Source: Glutamicibacter nicotianae (GTDB lineage Bacteria; Actinomycetota; Actinomycetes; Actinomycetales; Micrococcaceae). From it: a stretch of DNA of 64,000 bases. The notes beneath the pieces are model-generated. The model did not search any database and was not told the DNA's origin. It saw nothing but the letters and a program-made list of their open reading frames with translations. The translations under genes were made by a program, and so were the position numbers. Below, in pieces: positions 8,885 through 16,915 of the stretch. The stretch is from the NCBI RefSeq assembly GCF_006539525.1, contig NZ_BJNE01000001.1, positions 552,656-616,655 on the forward strand, in the 5' to 3' direction. How positions within the stretch are numbered: the stretch's first letter is position 1; the number at the start of each line of letters is the position of its first letter.

Positions 8885-9319
8885 TCACGTTCGGCAGATC
8901 CCCAAGGCAACCAGATCAGGTTTTTCCGGCCCGATACCAGGCAGCGCCGATGCCGTGCACAACGTCTGCGGGAACGCCGTCGGGAGCACGGCTACGGTAT
9001 GCGGCGGCCGCAAGAACAGCAGCATGGCCAGCAGCGCCAACACGCAACCCGCGGCGGCCATGCCATGGTCCATCGGACAGTCGGCGCAGCCCTGCTCCGA
9101 GCCACCCGCGTCGGCTGGCGGCGCATGTGGCGTGGGCTCGGCGTCTGCCGGATGTGCATGGGCCACCGGGGCCAAGGACTGCGCCTGGGCTCCATGGTTC
9201 ATCACATGCATCGAGAACAAGCCGAGAAGCACCGCGCTGATCAGGAACAGCGAGCGGACGACCGCCAGGCGGGGGCAGTTGCGCCCGCCGGCCTTCGCCG
9301 GGTGTTTTCCGATGCTCAT
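8885..9319 (-). CDS. DUF6153-like small membrane protein, copper-module associated
   Basis: 144 residues with an N-terminal membrane segment (SLFLISAVLLGLFSMHVMNHG), a Pro/His/Ala-rich extracytoplasmic loop containing CADCPMDHGM, and a second membrane segment (AAGCVLALLAMLLFL). This plan matches small actinobacterial DUF6153 proteins commonly found with DUF305 genes; I recognise it by layout and the HVMNHG motif rather than by full alignment. Cys, Met and His in the loop are plausible Cu ligands. First gene of the three-gene unit running to 7520; divergent from ohrR. Function experimentally unassigned to my knowledge. Confidence 0.65.
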   Translation of the reverse strand: MSIGKHPAKAGGRNCPRLAVVRSLFLISAVLLGLFSMHVMNHGAQAQSLAPVAHAHPADAEPTPHAPPADAGGSEQGCADCPMDHGMAAAGCVLALLAMLLFLRPPHTVAVLPTAFPQTLCTASALPGIGPEKPDLVALGICRT

Positions 9320-9428
9320 GGATCCCAGCTTAGCGACGGCAGCTCACGGACGCGAAACGCGTCCACGTCCGAATCCCCGTTCTGCGTTGATTGCAGCTCC
9401 AAGCTCGGATAAACCATTAATATTTAAG

Positions 9429-9453
9429 TTGTGCACAATTGAATTGTGTGCAA
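9429..9453. promoter_or_regulatory. OhrR-type operator
   Basis: TTGTGCACAA followed five bases later by TTGTGTGCAA; within it CACAATT-G-AATTGTG (9434-9448) is a perfect 15-bp palindrome resembling the known OhrR operator core TACAATT-AATTGTA. It sits 11 bases before the ohrR ATG at 9464, so OhrR would repress its own operon. Confidence 0.65.
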
Positions 9454-9463
9454 TCATTATTCC

Positions 9464-9916
9464 ATGGCAATAGTTGACGATATGGTGTGCTTCTCCCTCT
9501 ACTCGGCAAGCCGGGCAACCACTCGCGCATATACCGAACTGCTCGCCCCGTGGCAGCTGACCTACACCCAGTACTTGGTGCTCGTTTCACTGTGGACCGA
9601 AGGCGATAAGCCGGTGCGCGAGATCGGCGAAATGCTCCAGCTGGACTCCGGGACCCTGTCTCCGCTACTCCGCCGGCTGGAGCAGAAGGGCTTCATTGAA
9701 CGGCGCCGCGATGGCCAGGACAGCCGCGTCGTCAACGTCAGCTTGACTCCCGCTGGCACATCCCTGCGCAAGGATCTGGCGCACATCCCGGCGCAGATTG
9801 CTTGCGGCACCGGGCTGCCGGACATGGAAAGCGCCAAAGCGCTGCTGGCAACGCTGCACCGCATCACCACTTCCATGCAGGGAATCCCTGCTCCGGAGCA
9901 ACCCTCCCGAAAATAG
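9464..9916 (+). CDS. ohrR: Organic hydroperoxide-sensing MarR-family repressor OhrR
   Basis: 150 residues, the usual OhrR length. The N-terminal MVCFSLYSASRATTRAY carries the reactive Cys that organic peroxides oxidise, releasing the repressor from DNA. The winged HTH follows (VREIGEMLQLDSGTLSPLL, then the wing ERRRDGQDSRVVNV). The start at 9464 is preferred: the in-frame GTG at 9446 lies inside the operator palindrome and would add six residues. The next gene, ohr, starts 34 bases downstream in the same direction, so this is an autoregulated ohrR-ohr operon. Confidence 0.9.
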   Translation: MAIVDDMVCFSLYSASRATTRAYTELLAPWQLTYTQYLVLVSLWTEGDKPVREIGEMLQLDSGTLSPLLRRLEQKGFIERRRDGQDSRVVNVSLTPAGTSLRKDLAHIPAQIACGTGLPDMESAKALLATLHRITTSMQGIPAPEQPSRK

Positions 9917-9950
9917 CTACAAGCTTTCACCATCAACGAAAGGCAATTCC

Positions 9951-10373
9951 ATGGAAACCCTGTACACCGCAGAGTCCCTGTCCACCGGCCAAGGCCGCGA
10001 AGGGCGCGTCCAGACCCCCGACGGCAAGCTCGACCTGGTTTTGGCCTCCCCGGCAGAACTAGGCGGTTCGGGCGCCGGGACCAACCCGGAACAGCTGTTC
10101 GCCGCTGGCTACGCCGCTTGCTTCCACTCGGCACTAAATCTGGTCGCGCGCGGCCGCAAGGTAAAAATTGACGACTCCAGCGTCGGCGGCCGTGTCCACC
10201 TGAACCGCGACGGGGAGAACGGATTCAAGTTGTCGGTAGAGCTGGAAGTCATCATTCCCGGCCTGGAACCCGCACTGGCCCAGGAACTGGCCGATGCGGC
10301 TCACCAAGTCTGCCCCTACTCCAATGCCACACGCGGCAACATCGATGTCCTGGTGAGTGTCGGCGATGACTAG
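9951..10373 (+). CDS. ohr: Organic hydroperoxide resistance protein Ohr
   Basis: 140 residues, typical for Ohr. It reduces fatty-acid and other organic hydroperoxides to alcohols using two active-site cysteines, seen here in AAGYAACFHSALNLVA and in HQVCPYSNATRGNIDV, with dihydrolipoyl proteins as the usual electron donors. Start ATG with AAAGG about nine bases upstream. It follows ohrR and its stop overlaps the start of the DoxX-like gene, so the three probably form one peroxide-induced transcript. Confidence 0.93.
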   Translation: METLYTAESLSTGQGREGRVQTPDGKLDLVLASPAELGGSGAGTNPEQLFAAGYAACFHSALNLVARGRKVKIDDSSVGGRVHLNRDGENGFKLSVELEVIIPGLEPALAQELADAAHQVCPYSNATRGNIDVLVSVGDD

Positions 10374-10803
10374 GTCCAGGGAGGGGAAGCCACTGGGTTT
10401 CGCCCGGCACGGAGCACGGATAGCGCTCGGCTCATTTCTCGGCTTCGCCGGGGTCAGCCACCTGACCTTTGCCCGCGAGGAATTTCGCTCCCAGGTCCCG
10501 GACTTCGTCCCGCTGGATCCGGATCTGACGGTCATCCTTTCCGGTGTCGTGGAAATCGGCCTGGGACTTTCCTTGCTCGCGCTGCTCAAGAAGCGGGTAG
10601 CCGTGGGCTGGATCGCCGCCCTCTTCTTCGTCGCGGTGTTCCCCGGCAATTTAGCCCAGTGGCAGGAGGGACGCGATGCGTTCGGCTTGGACACCGACGC
10701 GAAACGACTGGCCCGGCTCTTCTTCCAGCCGGCGCTGATAGCGCTCGCACTGTGGAGCACCGCAGCATGGCGCGACCGGGCCCAGCTGCGGTCCAAGGCC
10801 TAG
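10366..10803 (+). CDS. DoxX-like small membrane protein
   Basis: 145 residues with about four hydrophobic segments: ARIALGSFLGFAGVSHL, TVILSGVVEIGLGLSLLALL, VGWIAALFFVAVFPGNLA, and FFQPALIALALW. The pattern G-FAGVSHL ... P-FVP ... SG-VEI-LGL is that of the DoxX/DUF417-like membrane family, often tied to redox or sulfur stress. The ATG at 10366 overlaps the ohr stop by 8 bases, implying coupling to ohr; a GTG at 10357 is an alternative. Biochemical role is not established. Confidence 0.75.
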   Translation: MTRSREGKPLGFARHGARIALGSFLGFAGVSHLTFAREEFRSQVPDFVPLDPDLTVILSGVVEIGLGLSLLALLKKRVAVGWIAALFFVAVFPGNLAQWQEGRDAFGLDTDAKRLARLFFQPALIALALWSTAAWRDRAQLRSKA

Positions 10804-10819
10804 AAAAGCGGCGGCATGC

Positions 10820-10863
10820 GCACGGCGGGAGTTTCGGGCATCACGCCGGATGCCCCGCCGTGC
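10820..10863. terminator. Hairpin between convergent genes
   Basis: GCACGGCGGG (10820-10829) pairs with CCCGCCGTGC (10854-10863); an alternative inner stem GGGCATC/GATGCCC (10836-10855) overlaps it. It lies between the convergent DoxX-like and ABC permease genes and has no T-run, so the call is moderate. Confidence 0.45.
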
Positions 10864-10910
10864 ACTGCCTGCGCAATTTCGCTGGCCGGCGGCCTGGCGC
10901 CCGCCCATGG

Positions 10911-11705
10911 CTAGGCATCCCGACGTTTCAAGCTGATGCATCCGGCGCCGAGCAAAGCAACGCTCCACGCAATCAGGACCATCAAGGCCACCAAAGGCCC
11001 GTACGGTTCGCTGGCTCCGGTCGCCATGAACGTCGCCGCGTTGGTTGGCAAATACTGGATCACTTCTTGGATCCACTCAATGGGGATCAGCTGCAGAATC
11101 TGCGGCAACCCGATGACCAGCATGATGGCGCAGACGATGGTTCCCGCAGAATTGCGGCAGAGCAAACCCAATCCAAGAACCATCAAGCTCAGCAACGCCA
11201 GGTAGGTTCCGGCTCCCAGTGCCGCGGACACCATGTCAGGGAAACTGAATGTGCCGTACTCCCCTGCGCTCAGCGCTGTGGGAATGGTGGCCAGCAAGAT
11301 CATCACAGCACCGGCCAGGAAGTTCACGATGAACAGCAACAGCGCCTTGGCCCCGAGGAATACGCCGCGTCGCGGGACAGCCTGCAAGGAGCTGGCGATG
11401 GTTCCACTGGAGTACTCGTTGGTGATGTGCAGCGCTGAGGCGGCCGCGAAGAAAAGCTGGCCGAATTGCAAGGTGGCGAAGGCCAGCAAAGGGGCTGGCA
11501 TCGCGGTGTCGAAGCCGTTGTCGCCGCTGGCTTTCGCGCTGATGCCCAGGACCCAGCTCAACGCGATGGTTGCCACGAACCCGGCAAGGAACAACCCGGT
11601 CAGGGATCGCAGGCCAAAGAACTTGGTGGTTTCCGCTCGGGTTGCGGCCATCAGCGCTGGGGCTGACAAACCGGACGTTGCTTGGTTGATTGCTGGCGAG
11701 CTCAT
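10911..11705 (-). CDS. ABC-2 type transporter permease
   Basis: 264 residues with six membrane segments in the ABC-2 pattern and the conserved loop ITNEYSSGTIASSLQAVPRR between helices 2 and 3. It forms the membrane half of an exporter with the ATPase at 11702-12628, whose stop overlaps this start by 4 bases. The pair resembles drug- or lantibiotic-type exporters, and lies divergent to a two-component system, a common arrangement for envelope-stress-induced exporters. Substrate unknown. Confidence 0.85.
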   Translation of the reverse strand: MSSPAINQATSGLSAPALMAATRAETTKFFGLRSLTGLFLAGFVATIALSWVLGISAKASGDNGFDTAMPAPLLAFATLQFGQLFFAAASALHITNEYSSGTIASSLQAVPRRGVFLGAKALLLFIVNFLAGAVMILLATIPTALSAGEYGTFSFPDMVSAALGAGTYLALLSLMVLGLGLLCRNSAGTIVCAIMLVIGLPQILQLIPIEWIQEVIQYLPTNAATFMATGASEPYGPLVALMVLIAWSVALLGAGCISLKRRDA

Positions 11706-12628
11706 TTGCCCATCGCCTTTCCTGCCGTGCTTGAAGTGAATTCCACAGTGTCTCTTGTCAATTGGTCATAGGCCGATTCAAGTGATCCGCGTGCCTGGCT
11801 CAACTCGTGCAGTTCGAAATCGTTGCTGAACGCGATGGCGCCGACTTCCGCCAGGGAAAGCCCGGAAATTTCCAGACGGTTTCCGCCACCCTCAGTGATT
11901 TCAGCACCGTGGCCGGCCAAGGCTCCGGCGAGCGCCGAAGCTTGCGGCGCGCGGACTGCAATCACTTGCTGGGCGAAGCCCTTGATGAGCTCGTCGGTAG
12001 GTGCCTGGGTGATCAGTTCTCCGCGTCCGATGAGGACCAGCTGGTCTGCAACCTGCTGCATTTCGCTCATGAGGTGGCTGGAAACGAAAACCGTTCCTCC
12101 CTGGGCGGCCCGGTTCTTCATGAGCTGCCGGATCCAGGCGATGCCTTCGGCGTCCAGGCCGTTCATCGGCTCGTCCAGGATGAGGATCTGCGGGTCGCCG
12201 AGCAACGCGGCTGCGATGCCCAGGCGTTGGCGCATGCCCAGCGAGAATCCGCCGATGCGTTGTGCCGCCGCCGATTGAAGTCCGGCTTGGGCCAGGACTT
12301 CATCGATGCGGCTGGCAGGGATCTGGTTGCTTTGCGCGAGGGCTTTCAGGTGCGTGCGCGGAGTGTGTCCGGGGTGGCCGGCGGTTCCTGTGATGTGCGC
12401 TCCTACGGTGCGCATGGGATGGCGCAGTTGTTCGTAGCCCACCCCGTTGATCAGCGACTTCCCGCTGGTGGGCGCATCAAGTCCGAGGATCATGCGCATG
12501 GTGGTGGATTTGCCGGCCCCGTTCGGTCCGAGGAACCCGGTGACGGTTCCTGGCTCTATCGTGAAGCTCAGTTCGTTGACGGCTCGGTTCTTCCCGTAGT
12601 CCTTGGTCAGCGAGTCTAGGGTGATCAT
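11702..12628 (-). CDS. ABC transporter ATP-binding protein
   Basis: 308 residues from the ATG at 12628 (AAGGAG upstream). It has Walker A GPNGAGKST, a signature loop FSLGMRQRLGIAAALL, and Walker B QILILDEPMNGLD. The C-terminal ~90 residues are the extension found in ABC-2 exporter ATPases. It powers the permease encoded immediately downstream. A longer reading frame upstream of 12628 overlaps the kinase promoter region and is not credible. It is transcribed divergently from the histidine kinase at 12758, with 129 bases between the starts. Confidence 0.9.
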   Translation of the reverse strand: MITLDSLTKDYGKNRAVNELSFTIEPGTVTGFLGPNGAGKSTTMRMILGLDAPTSGKSLINGVGYEQLRHPMRTVGAHITGTAGHPGHTPRTHLKALAQSNQIPASRIDEVLAQAGLQSAAAQRIGGFSLGMRQRLGIAAALLGDPQILILDEPMNGLDAEGIAWIRQLMKNRAAQGGTVFVSSHLMSEMQQVADQLVLIGRGELITQAPTDELIKGFAQQVIAVRAPQASALAGALAGHGAEITEGGGNRLEISGLSLAEVGAIAFSNDFELHELSQARGSLESAYDQLTRDTVEFTSSTAGKAMGK

Positions 12629-12757
12629 GGTGTGCTCCTTGGGTTGTGCTTCAACCCTAGGAATTCTGCTGTGCCGGCACATCGGAGGTTGGTCGGCTCT
12701 TCTCATGGCGAAGTCCACGACTTTCGTCGGTGTTCGCTGCACCGCATCGTGCGTAGC

Positions 12758-14116
12758 ATGAGTTCCATGACTACTTCGTGGAAGCAGCTCGGGCTTCTGA
12801 TTGCCCTGGCATTGTGCGCGTACTTGGTGCCGATTTCCACGAATGCCGCATGGATTCTCCTGGCGCCTTGTGCGGCTTGGATCAGCTTCCTGGCCGGGCG
12901 GCATGTGGCCTCGTTGCTCCATGGCGTGCTGGCCTTCGCCGCAGGCACGCTTGCCGCGGCGCTGACGCTGGTTTTCTCTTCGCATGTCAGCTTGCTGACC
13001 TTTGCCTTGAATATCCTGACCGGTCTGGTGCTGTTCGCGCTGCTGCCTTGGTGGATTGGCCGGTCACGGCGCAATACGGTGCTGTTCCGGGCCCAGGAAC
13101 GCGAGCATGCGGTGGTGCAAGCCGAGCTTCGCGAGAGAGCCCGCATCGCCGAAGCAATGCATGACCAGCTGGGGCATGATTTGGCGCTGCTGGCCCTGTC
13201 GGCCAGCGGGCTGCAGGTCACCGTGGAGAAAGGCAGCGAAGCCTATGCGCAGGCTGCACGGGTCCGCGAACAGGCCGATGCTTCCATCGACCATCTGCAC
13301 CAGATTATCGGCGTGCTGCATGATCCGGATCAGCAAGCTCCGTTGGATCCAGCAGTTGAGAGCATCGACCGCTTGCTCGAACGGGCACGTGCCAACGGCA
13401 TGGGCATCAGCTATGAGCATGACGGCGGCAAGTCTTCGTCGCTTTCTTCCGATGGCGCGTCGGCGATATTGAATCAGATGGTGCAGGAAGCACTGACCAA
13501 CGCCGCCAAGTATGCCCCCAAACAGCCGGTCAGCATCAAGCTGGATACGCGCACGAGTCCCGCTGTGCTCCGCATTGCGAACTCGCTGGCCGGGGACTCC
13601 CCGAAGCCACGGCCCGGGGCCACGGGTCTGGCCTCCTTGCGCCGGGCCTTGGACACCGCCGGCGGTTCGCTGCAGATCACCCAGGCAGCCGGCCGTTTCG
13701 AACTGCTGGCCCGCGTTCCGCTGGGCAAGCAACACCGTCCGTCACCGGTATCCCATGCGCCTGTTTTGAAAACCAGCAGGCGCCTGATGATTGCCGTGCC
13801 GATTCTTGCCGTCGCAGCCATCGCCGCCGGACTCTACTTGCTGCAGGACGCCACCTACAGGGCCACGGCCTTGAGCCCTGCAGACTTCCAGCAGCTGCAG
13901 CCTGGGATGAGCCGCGAGGAAGTTTCCCGCTTCGTGACCGCCAAGGGCCTGGACGAGCCTTTGCCGGTAATCAAGGAATCATCCCCGGCCGCCAACGCCG
14001 AATGCCGGTACTACGCCGCGAAAACCGGTGTACTCGACCTGGACAGCGAGATGTTCAGGCTGTGCTTCACCGACGATATCCTCGTCTCTGCCGACCACCT
14101 GTACCCAGCTCCCTAG
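12758..14116 (+). CDS. NarL-type sensor histidine kinase with an unusual C-terminal membrane-anchored domain
   Basis: 452 residues from the ATG at 12758. Four to five N-terminal membrane helices (residues ~8-100), then a HisKA_3 dimerisation helix with the phosphoacceptor in AEAMHDQLGHDL (His135), and an HATPase region with the N-box QEALTNAAKYA and a G-box (GATGLASLRRAL). Normal kinases end there. This one continues with another membrane helix (~343-363) and an ~80-residue tail (LQPGMSREEVSRFV ... CRYYAAKTG ... FRLCFTDD) that topologically lies outside the cell and has two Cys. The tail faintly resembles small BamE/SmpA-like domains. It phosphorylates the regulator at 14130 and probably controls the divergent ABC exporter. 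Confidence 0.88.
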   Translation: MSSMTTSWKQLGLLIALALCAYLVPISTNAAWILLAPCAAWISFLAGRHVASLLHGVLAFAAGTLAAALTLVFSSHVSLLTFALNILTGLVLFALLPWWIGRSRRNTVLFRAQEREHAVVQAELRERARIAEAMHDQLGHDLALLALSASGLQVTVEKGSEAYAQAARVREQADASIDHLHQIIGVLHDPDQQAPLDPAVESIDRLLERARANGMGISYEHDGGKSSSLSSDGASAILNQMVQEALTNAAKYAPKQPVSIKLDTRTSPAVLRIANSLAGDSPKPRPGATGLASLRRALDTAGGSLQITQAAGRFELLARVPLGKQHRPSPVSHAPVLKTSRRLMIAVPILAVAAIAAGLYLLQDATYRATALSPADFQQLQPGMSREEVSRFVTAKGLDEPLPVIKESSPAANAECRYYAAKTGVLDLDSEMFRLCFTDDILVSADHLYPAP

Positions 14117-14129
14117 GATCGCTCCCGCC

Positions 14130-14807
14130 ATGGACATTGACTCCCCCGTAACCGTTTTGCTCGTTGACGACGAGCCGCTGATTCGTGCAGGCCTTGGCAC
14201 CATCTTGGGCAGCGACCAGCGCATCACCATCATCGGCGAGGCTGAGAACGGCCACCGTGCCATCGAGCTGTCCCAGCGTCTGGAACCGCACGTCATCCTG
14301 ATGGATATCCGCATGCCCCAATTGGACGGCTTGAGCGCAATGGAGGCCATCCTGGAGCAGAATCCGCAGGCCCGGGTACTGATCCTGACGACCTTTGGCG
14401 AAGAAGACTACATCGACCGCGCCATGTCCGGCGGCGCGGCTGGATTCCTGCTCAAGAGTTCCGGACCGGAGGAACTGGTGGGAGGCGTGCTGGCGGTCGC
14501 CGCGGGAGCCGCTGCCCTTTCGCCGCGCATCGCGAAGCGCGTCATCGACAAGTTGCGTGGCATTGATACCTCCGCTGCCTCCCGCGCGCAGTCGCGAATC
14601 AGCTCCCTGAGCAGTCGTGAGCATGATGTCATGGCGCTGGTTGGCGCGGGCATGTCCAACGCGGAAATTGCCGGCAGGCTGTTCTTGACCGAAGCAACCG
14701 TCAAGGGGCACATGACGAGCATCATGCTCAAGGTCGGGGCGCGCAATCGCGTGGAGACCGCGCTCATTGCCTATCAGGGCGGGATCGTCAGTCCGCAGAG
14801 TCCGTAG
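14130..14807 (+). CDS. NarL/LuxR-family response regulator
   Basis: 225 residues. The receiver domain has the acidic pair in VTVLLVDDEPLIRAG and the phosphoacceptor Asp in HVILMDIRMPQLDGLSAM, then a conserved Thr (LTTFGEEDY) and Lys (FLLKSSGPEEL). The C-terminal LuxR-type HTH (SSREHDVMALVGAGMSNAEI ... TVKGHMTSIM) binds DNA. It starts 13 bases after the kinase stop, so the two form one operon. Likely target: the divergent ABC exporter. Its last 20 bases overlap the 3' end of the convergent soxR gene. Confidence 0.92.
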   Translation: MDIDSPVTVLLVDDEPLIRAGLGTILGSDQRITIIGEAENGHRAIELSQRLEPHVILMDIRMPQLDGLSAMEAILEQNPQARVLILTTFGEEDYIDRAMSGGAAGFLLKSSGPEELVGGVLAVAAGAAALSPRIAKRVIDKLRGIDTSAASRAQSRISSLSSREHDVMALVGAGMSNAEIAGRLFLTEATVKGHMTSIMLKVGARNRVETALIAYQGGIVSPQSP

Positions 14808-15294
14808 CCGCATCGTTGAATTTCGCGTCGAGTTTGCGGATCCAGCGCGACCCTTCGCCTTCCTTCGCGGCTTCGTCTCCGGGGTTGACCAGCGAGCAGG
14901 TCTTGAATGACAGGCACCCGCAACCGACGCATCCATCCAGCGAATCCCGCAGCGATTCGAGCTGCAGCATGCGGCGATCGATGATCCGCTTCCAGTGCGT
15001 GCTCAGCTGTTCCCATTCGATCTGCCGAGGGGCCCGGTCCTCGGGCAGCTCGCTCAACGCGTCGGCAATTTCGGCCAAGGTCAGCCCCACACGCTGGCCC
15101 GCGGCAATAATGGCCAACCGGCGCAGCGTGTGCTTGGGAAAAAGGCGCATGTTCCCGCTGGTCCGGGTGGAGAAAATCAGGTTCCGCGATTCATAGAACC
15201 GGATCGTGGCAACTGATACCCCGGCACGGCGCGCAAGATCCCCGATGCCTAGCTGGCTTTTCCTGGTTGGCATTGCGGATTCGCTGGCGGTCAT
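14788..15294 (-). CDS. soxR: Redox-sensitive MerR-family activator SoxR
   Basis: 168 residues. N-terminal MerR winged helix (IGDLARRAGVSVATIRFYES), dimerisation helix, then the four-Cys [2Fe-2S] ligand set CVGCGCLSFKTC (C-x2-C-x-C-x5-C), which is diagnostic for SoxR. The oxidised cluster activates transcription from promoters with an over-long spacer in response to redox-cycling compounds. In actinobacteria SoxR typically responds to such compounds directly and controls monooxygenases, reductases or exporters rather than soxS. A near-consensus SoxR box lies 31-48 bases upstream of the start, in the gap to a small divergent ORF. Confidence 0.93.
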   Translation of the reverse strand: MTASESAMPTRKSQLGIGDLARRAGVSVATIRFYESRNLIFSTRTSGNMRLFPKHTLRRLAIIAAGQRVGLTLAEIADALSELPEDRAPRQIEWEQLSTHWKRIIDRRMLQLESLRDSLDGCVGCGCLSFKTCSLVNPGDEAAKEGEGSRWIRKLDAKFNDAATDSAD

Positions 15295-15324
15295 AAATCG
15301 AATTATTCAGCCCCTTTCCCTTGA

Positions 15325-15342
15325 CCTCAAGTTAGCTAGAGC
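15325..15342. promoter_or_regulatory. SoxR box
   Basis: CCTCAAGTTAGCTAGAGC differs at only a few positions from the classical palindromic SoxR site CCTCAAGTTAACTTGAGG. A TTGACC at 15321-15326 overlaps its left edge and could be a -35 element reading rightward. It lies between soxR and a divergent 77-codon ORF at 15382. Confidence 0.75.
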
Positions 15343-15381
15343 CTGTTGGCTGTCGTATGAACCACGACGAAAGGCCACGAC

Positions 15382-15615
15382 ATGAGCGCCACCCAGATCT
15401 ACCCATGCACCACCCCGTTCTCGCCCCTGCCGGAACTGCAACTTGATGCAGGGAACACGTCCCCGCTGAACGCGCGCCAGCTGCGCCGCCATCTGCGGCA
15501 GCTGCGCAAGCACCGGCGCCATTGCCAGTGCACGCCGCAGGGAACATCAATGGAATTGGCCCATGAGCACAGTTCCCTCTTCTGGGGTGGCGGCTTCGTC
15601 CCCACGCATCGCTGA
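15382..15615 (+). CDS. Small basic His/Arg-rich ORF behind the SoxR box (hypothetical)
   Basis: 77 codons starting ATG with AAAGG seven bases upstream, 40 bases past the SoxR box. The middle is strongly basic (LRRHLRQLRKHRRHC) and there are two Cys close together in HCQC. No signal peptide or membrane helix. I do not recognise the family. Support for it being a gene: the ribosome site, and the position where a SoxR-activated target is expected. Against: short, and the SoxR-regulated gene may instead be the LLM oxidoreductase at 15782. Confidence 0.4.
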   Translation: MSATQIYPCTTPFSPLPELQLDAGNTSPLNARQLRRHLRQLRKHRRHCQCTPQGTSMELAHEHSSLFWGGGFVPTHR

Positions 15616-15781
15616 TCCGCGTCAGGCAGCCGTAAGCCTGGTGCGAACGAGCAGAAGCAAGTGCAAGCAAGCGCACCACGCAGGGAACGGGAATATTTGA
15701 CGCATCAACTTGTTATTACATGCATACGCATATAAATTGGTGGCAGGGCAAAACGCTTGCACCGTAGTAACAGGAGTGGAC

Positions 15782-16915
15782 ATGCAATTCGGAGTATTCT
15801 CAGTCAGCGACATCACCCGCGACCCGACGACCGGCCGCATCCCTACCGAGAAAGAGCGCATTGACGCATCGGTGGCAATCGCCAAGAAGGTCGAAGAGAT
15901 CGGCATGGATGTCTACGCCATCGGCGAGCACCACAACCGCCCGTTCTTCTCCTCCTCCCCCACCACCACGCTGGCCTACATTGCCGCGCAGACCGAGCGC
16001 ATCATCCTGTCCACCGCGACTACGCTGATCACCACCAATGACCCGGTGAAGATCGCCGAGGACTTCGCGATGCTCCAGCATCTAGCCGATGGCCGCGTGG
16101 ACCTTGTCCTGGGCCGCGGCAACACCGGCCCGGTCTACCCATGGTTCGGCAAGAACATGCAGGACTCGGTCAACCTGACCGTGGAGAACTACCACCTGCT
16201 GCGCCGCCTGTGGGATGAGGACGTCGTGAACTGGGAAGGCAAGTTCCGCACCCCGCTCCAGAACTTCACCTCGACCCCGCGCCCGCTCGATGACGTGGCA
16301 CCGTTCGTCTGGCACGGATCGATCCGCACCCCGCAGGTCGCTGAAATCGCCGCCTACTACGGCGACGGCTTCTTCGCCAACAACATCTTCTGGCCGAAAG
16401 AGCACTACCAGCAGCTGATCGGCCTGTACCGCGAGCGCTACGAGCACTACGGCCACGGACGCGCAGACCAGGCAGTCGTGGGACTGGGCGGCCAGTTCTA
16501 TATGGCCAAGGATTCCCAGCAGGCGGTCAAGGAATTCCGCCCATACTTCGACAACGCCCCGGTCTACGGCCACGGCCCATCGCTGGAAGACTTCACCGCG
16601 CAGACCCCGCTGACCGTCGGCTCGCCGCAGCAGGTGCTGGAGAAGACCCTGTCCTTCCAGGAATACTTCGGCAGCTACCAGCGCCAGCTGTTCCTGATCG
16701 ACCACGCGGGCCTTCCGCTGAAGACCGTGCTGAACCAGCTGGACATGTTCGGCGAGTACGTGCTGCCTGAACTGCGCAAGGAAATGGAGTCCCGCGCACC
16801 GAAGGACCTCACCCCGGCGCCGACCCATGAAGGCCTGGTGGCCGCTCGCAACGCTAAACTGGTCGCTGAGCAAGCAACCACCAAGGAGCCAGCAGCAAGT
16901 GACCGGGACCAGTAA
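15782..16915 (+). CDS. LLM-class flavin-dependent oxidoreductase (luciferase-like)
   Basis: 377 residues, bacterial luciferase-like TIM barrel that uses reduced FMN/F420-type flavin. Recognisable: MQFGVFSVSDITRDPTTGR at the start, GEHHN in strand 2, ATTLITTNDPVKIAEDFAML, and the phosphate-binding GRVDLVLGRGNTGPVY. Start ATG with AGGAG five bases upstream; the longer open frame upstream is not coding. The C-terminal ~30 residues are low-complexity Ala/Lys/Glu. The downstream MarR gene overlaps its end by 17 bases, so they are co-transcribed. The soxR/SoxR-box neighbourhood would fit a redox-stress-induced monooxygenase. Substrate unknown. Confidence 0.85.
   Translation: MQFGVFSVSDITRDPTTGRIPTEKERIDASVAIAKKVEEIGMDVYAIGEHHNRPFFSSSPTTTLAYIAAQTERIILSTATTLITTNDPVKIAEDFAMLQHLADGRVDLVLGRGNTGPVYPWFGKNMQDSVNLTVENYHLLRRLWDEDVVNWEGKFRTPLQNFTSTPRPLDDVAPFVWHGSIRTPQVAEIAAYYGDGFFANNIFWPKEHYQQLIGLYRERYEHYGHGRADQAVVGLGGQFYMAKDSQQAVKEFRPYFDNAPVYGHGPSLEDFTAQTPLTVGSPQQVLEKTLSFQEYFGSYQRQLFLIDHAGLPLKTVLNQLDMFGEYVLPELRKEMESRAPKDLTPAPTHEGLVAARNAKLVAEQATTKEPAASDRDQ

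Noticed and set aside
9446..9448. GTG at 9446 as the ohrR start
   Set aside because: It falls inside the operator palindrome and gives a longer N-terminus than usual; the ATG at 9464 fits OhrR length.
1890..10373. OsmC-like gene at 1890 and ohr at 9951 as a recent duplication
   Set aside because: Both are in the same superfamily, but they differ in length, Cys context and flanking genes, so nothing points to a recent local copy.
12629..12985. Extension of the ABC ATPase frame to 12985
   Set aside because: It overlaps the divergent kinase promoter and gene start and adds non-family sequence; the ATG at 12628 has AAGGAG and starts at the expected position.
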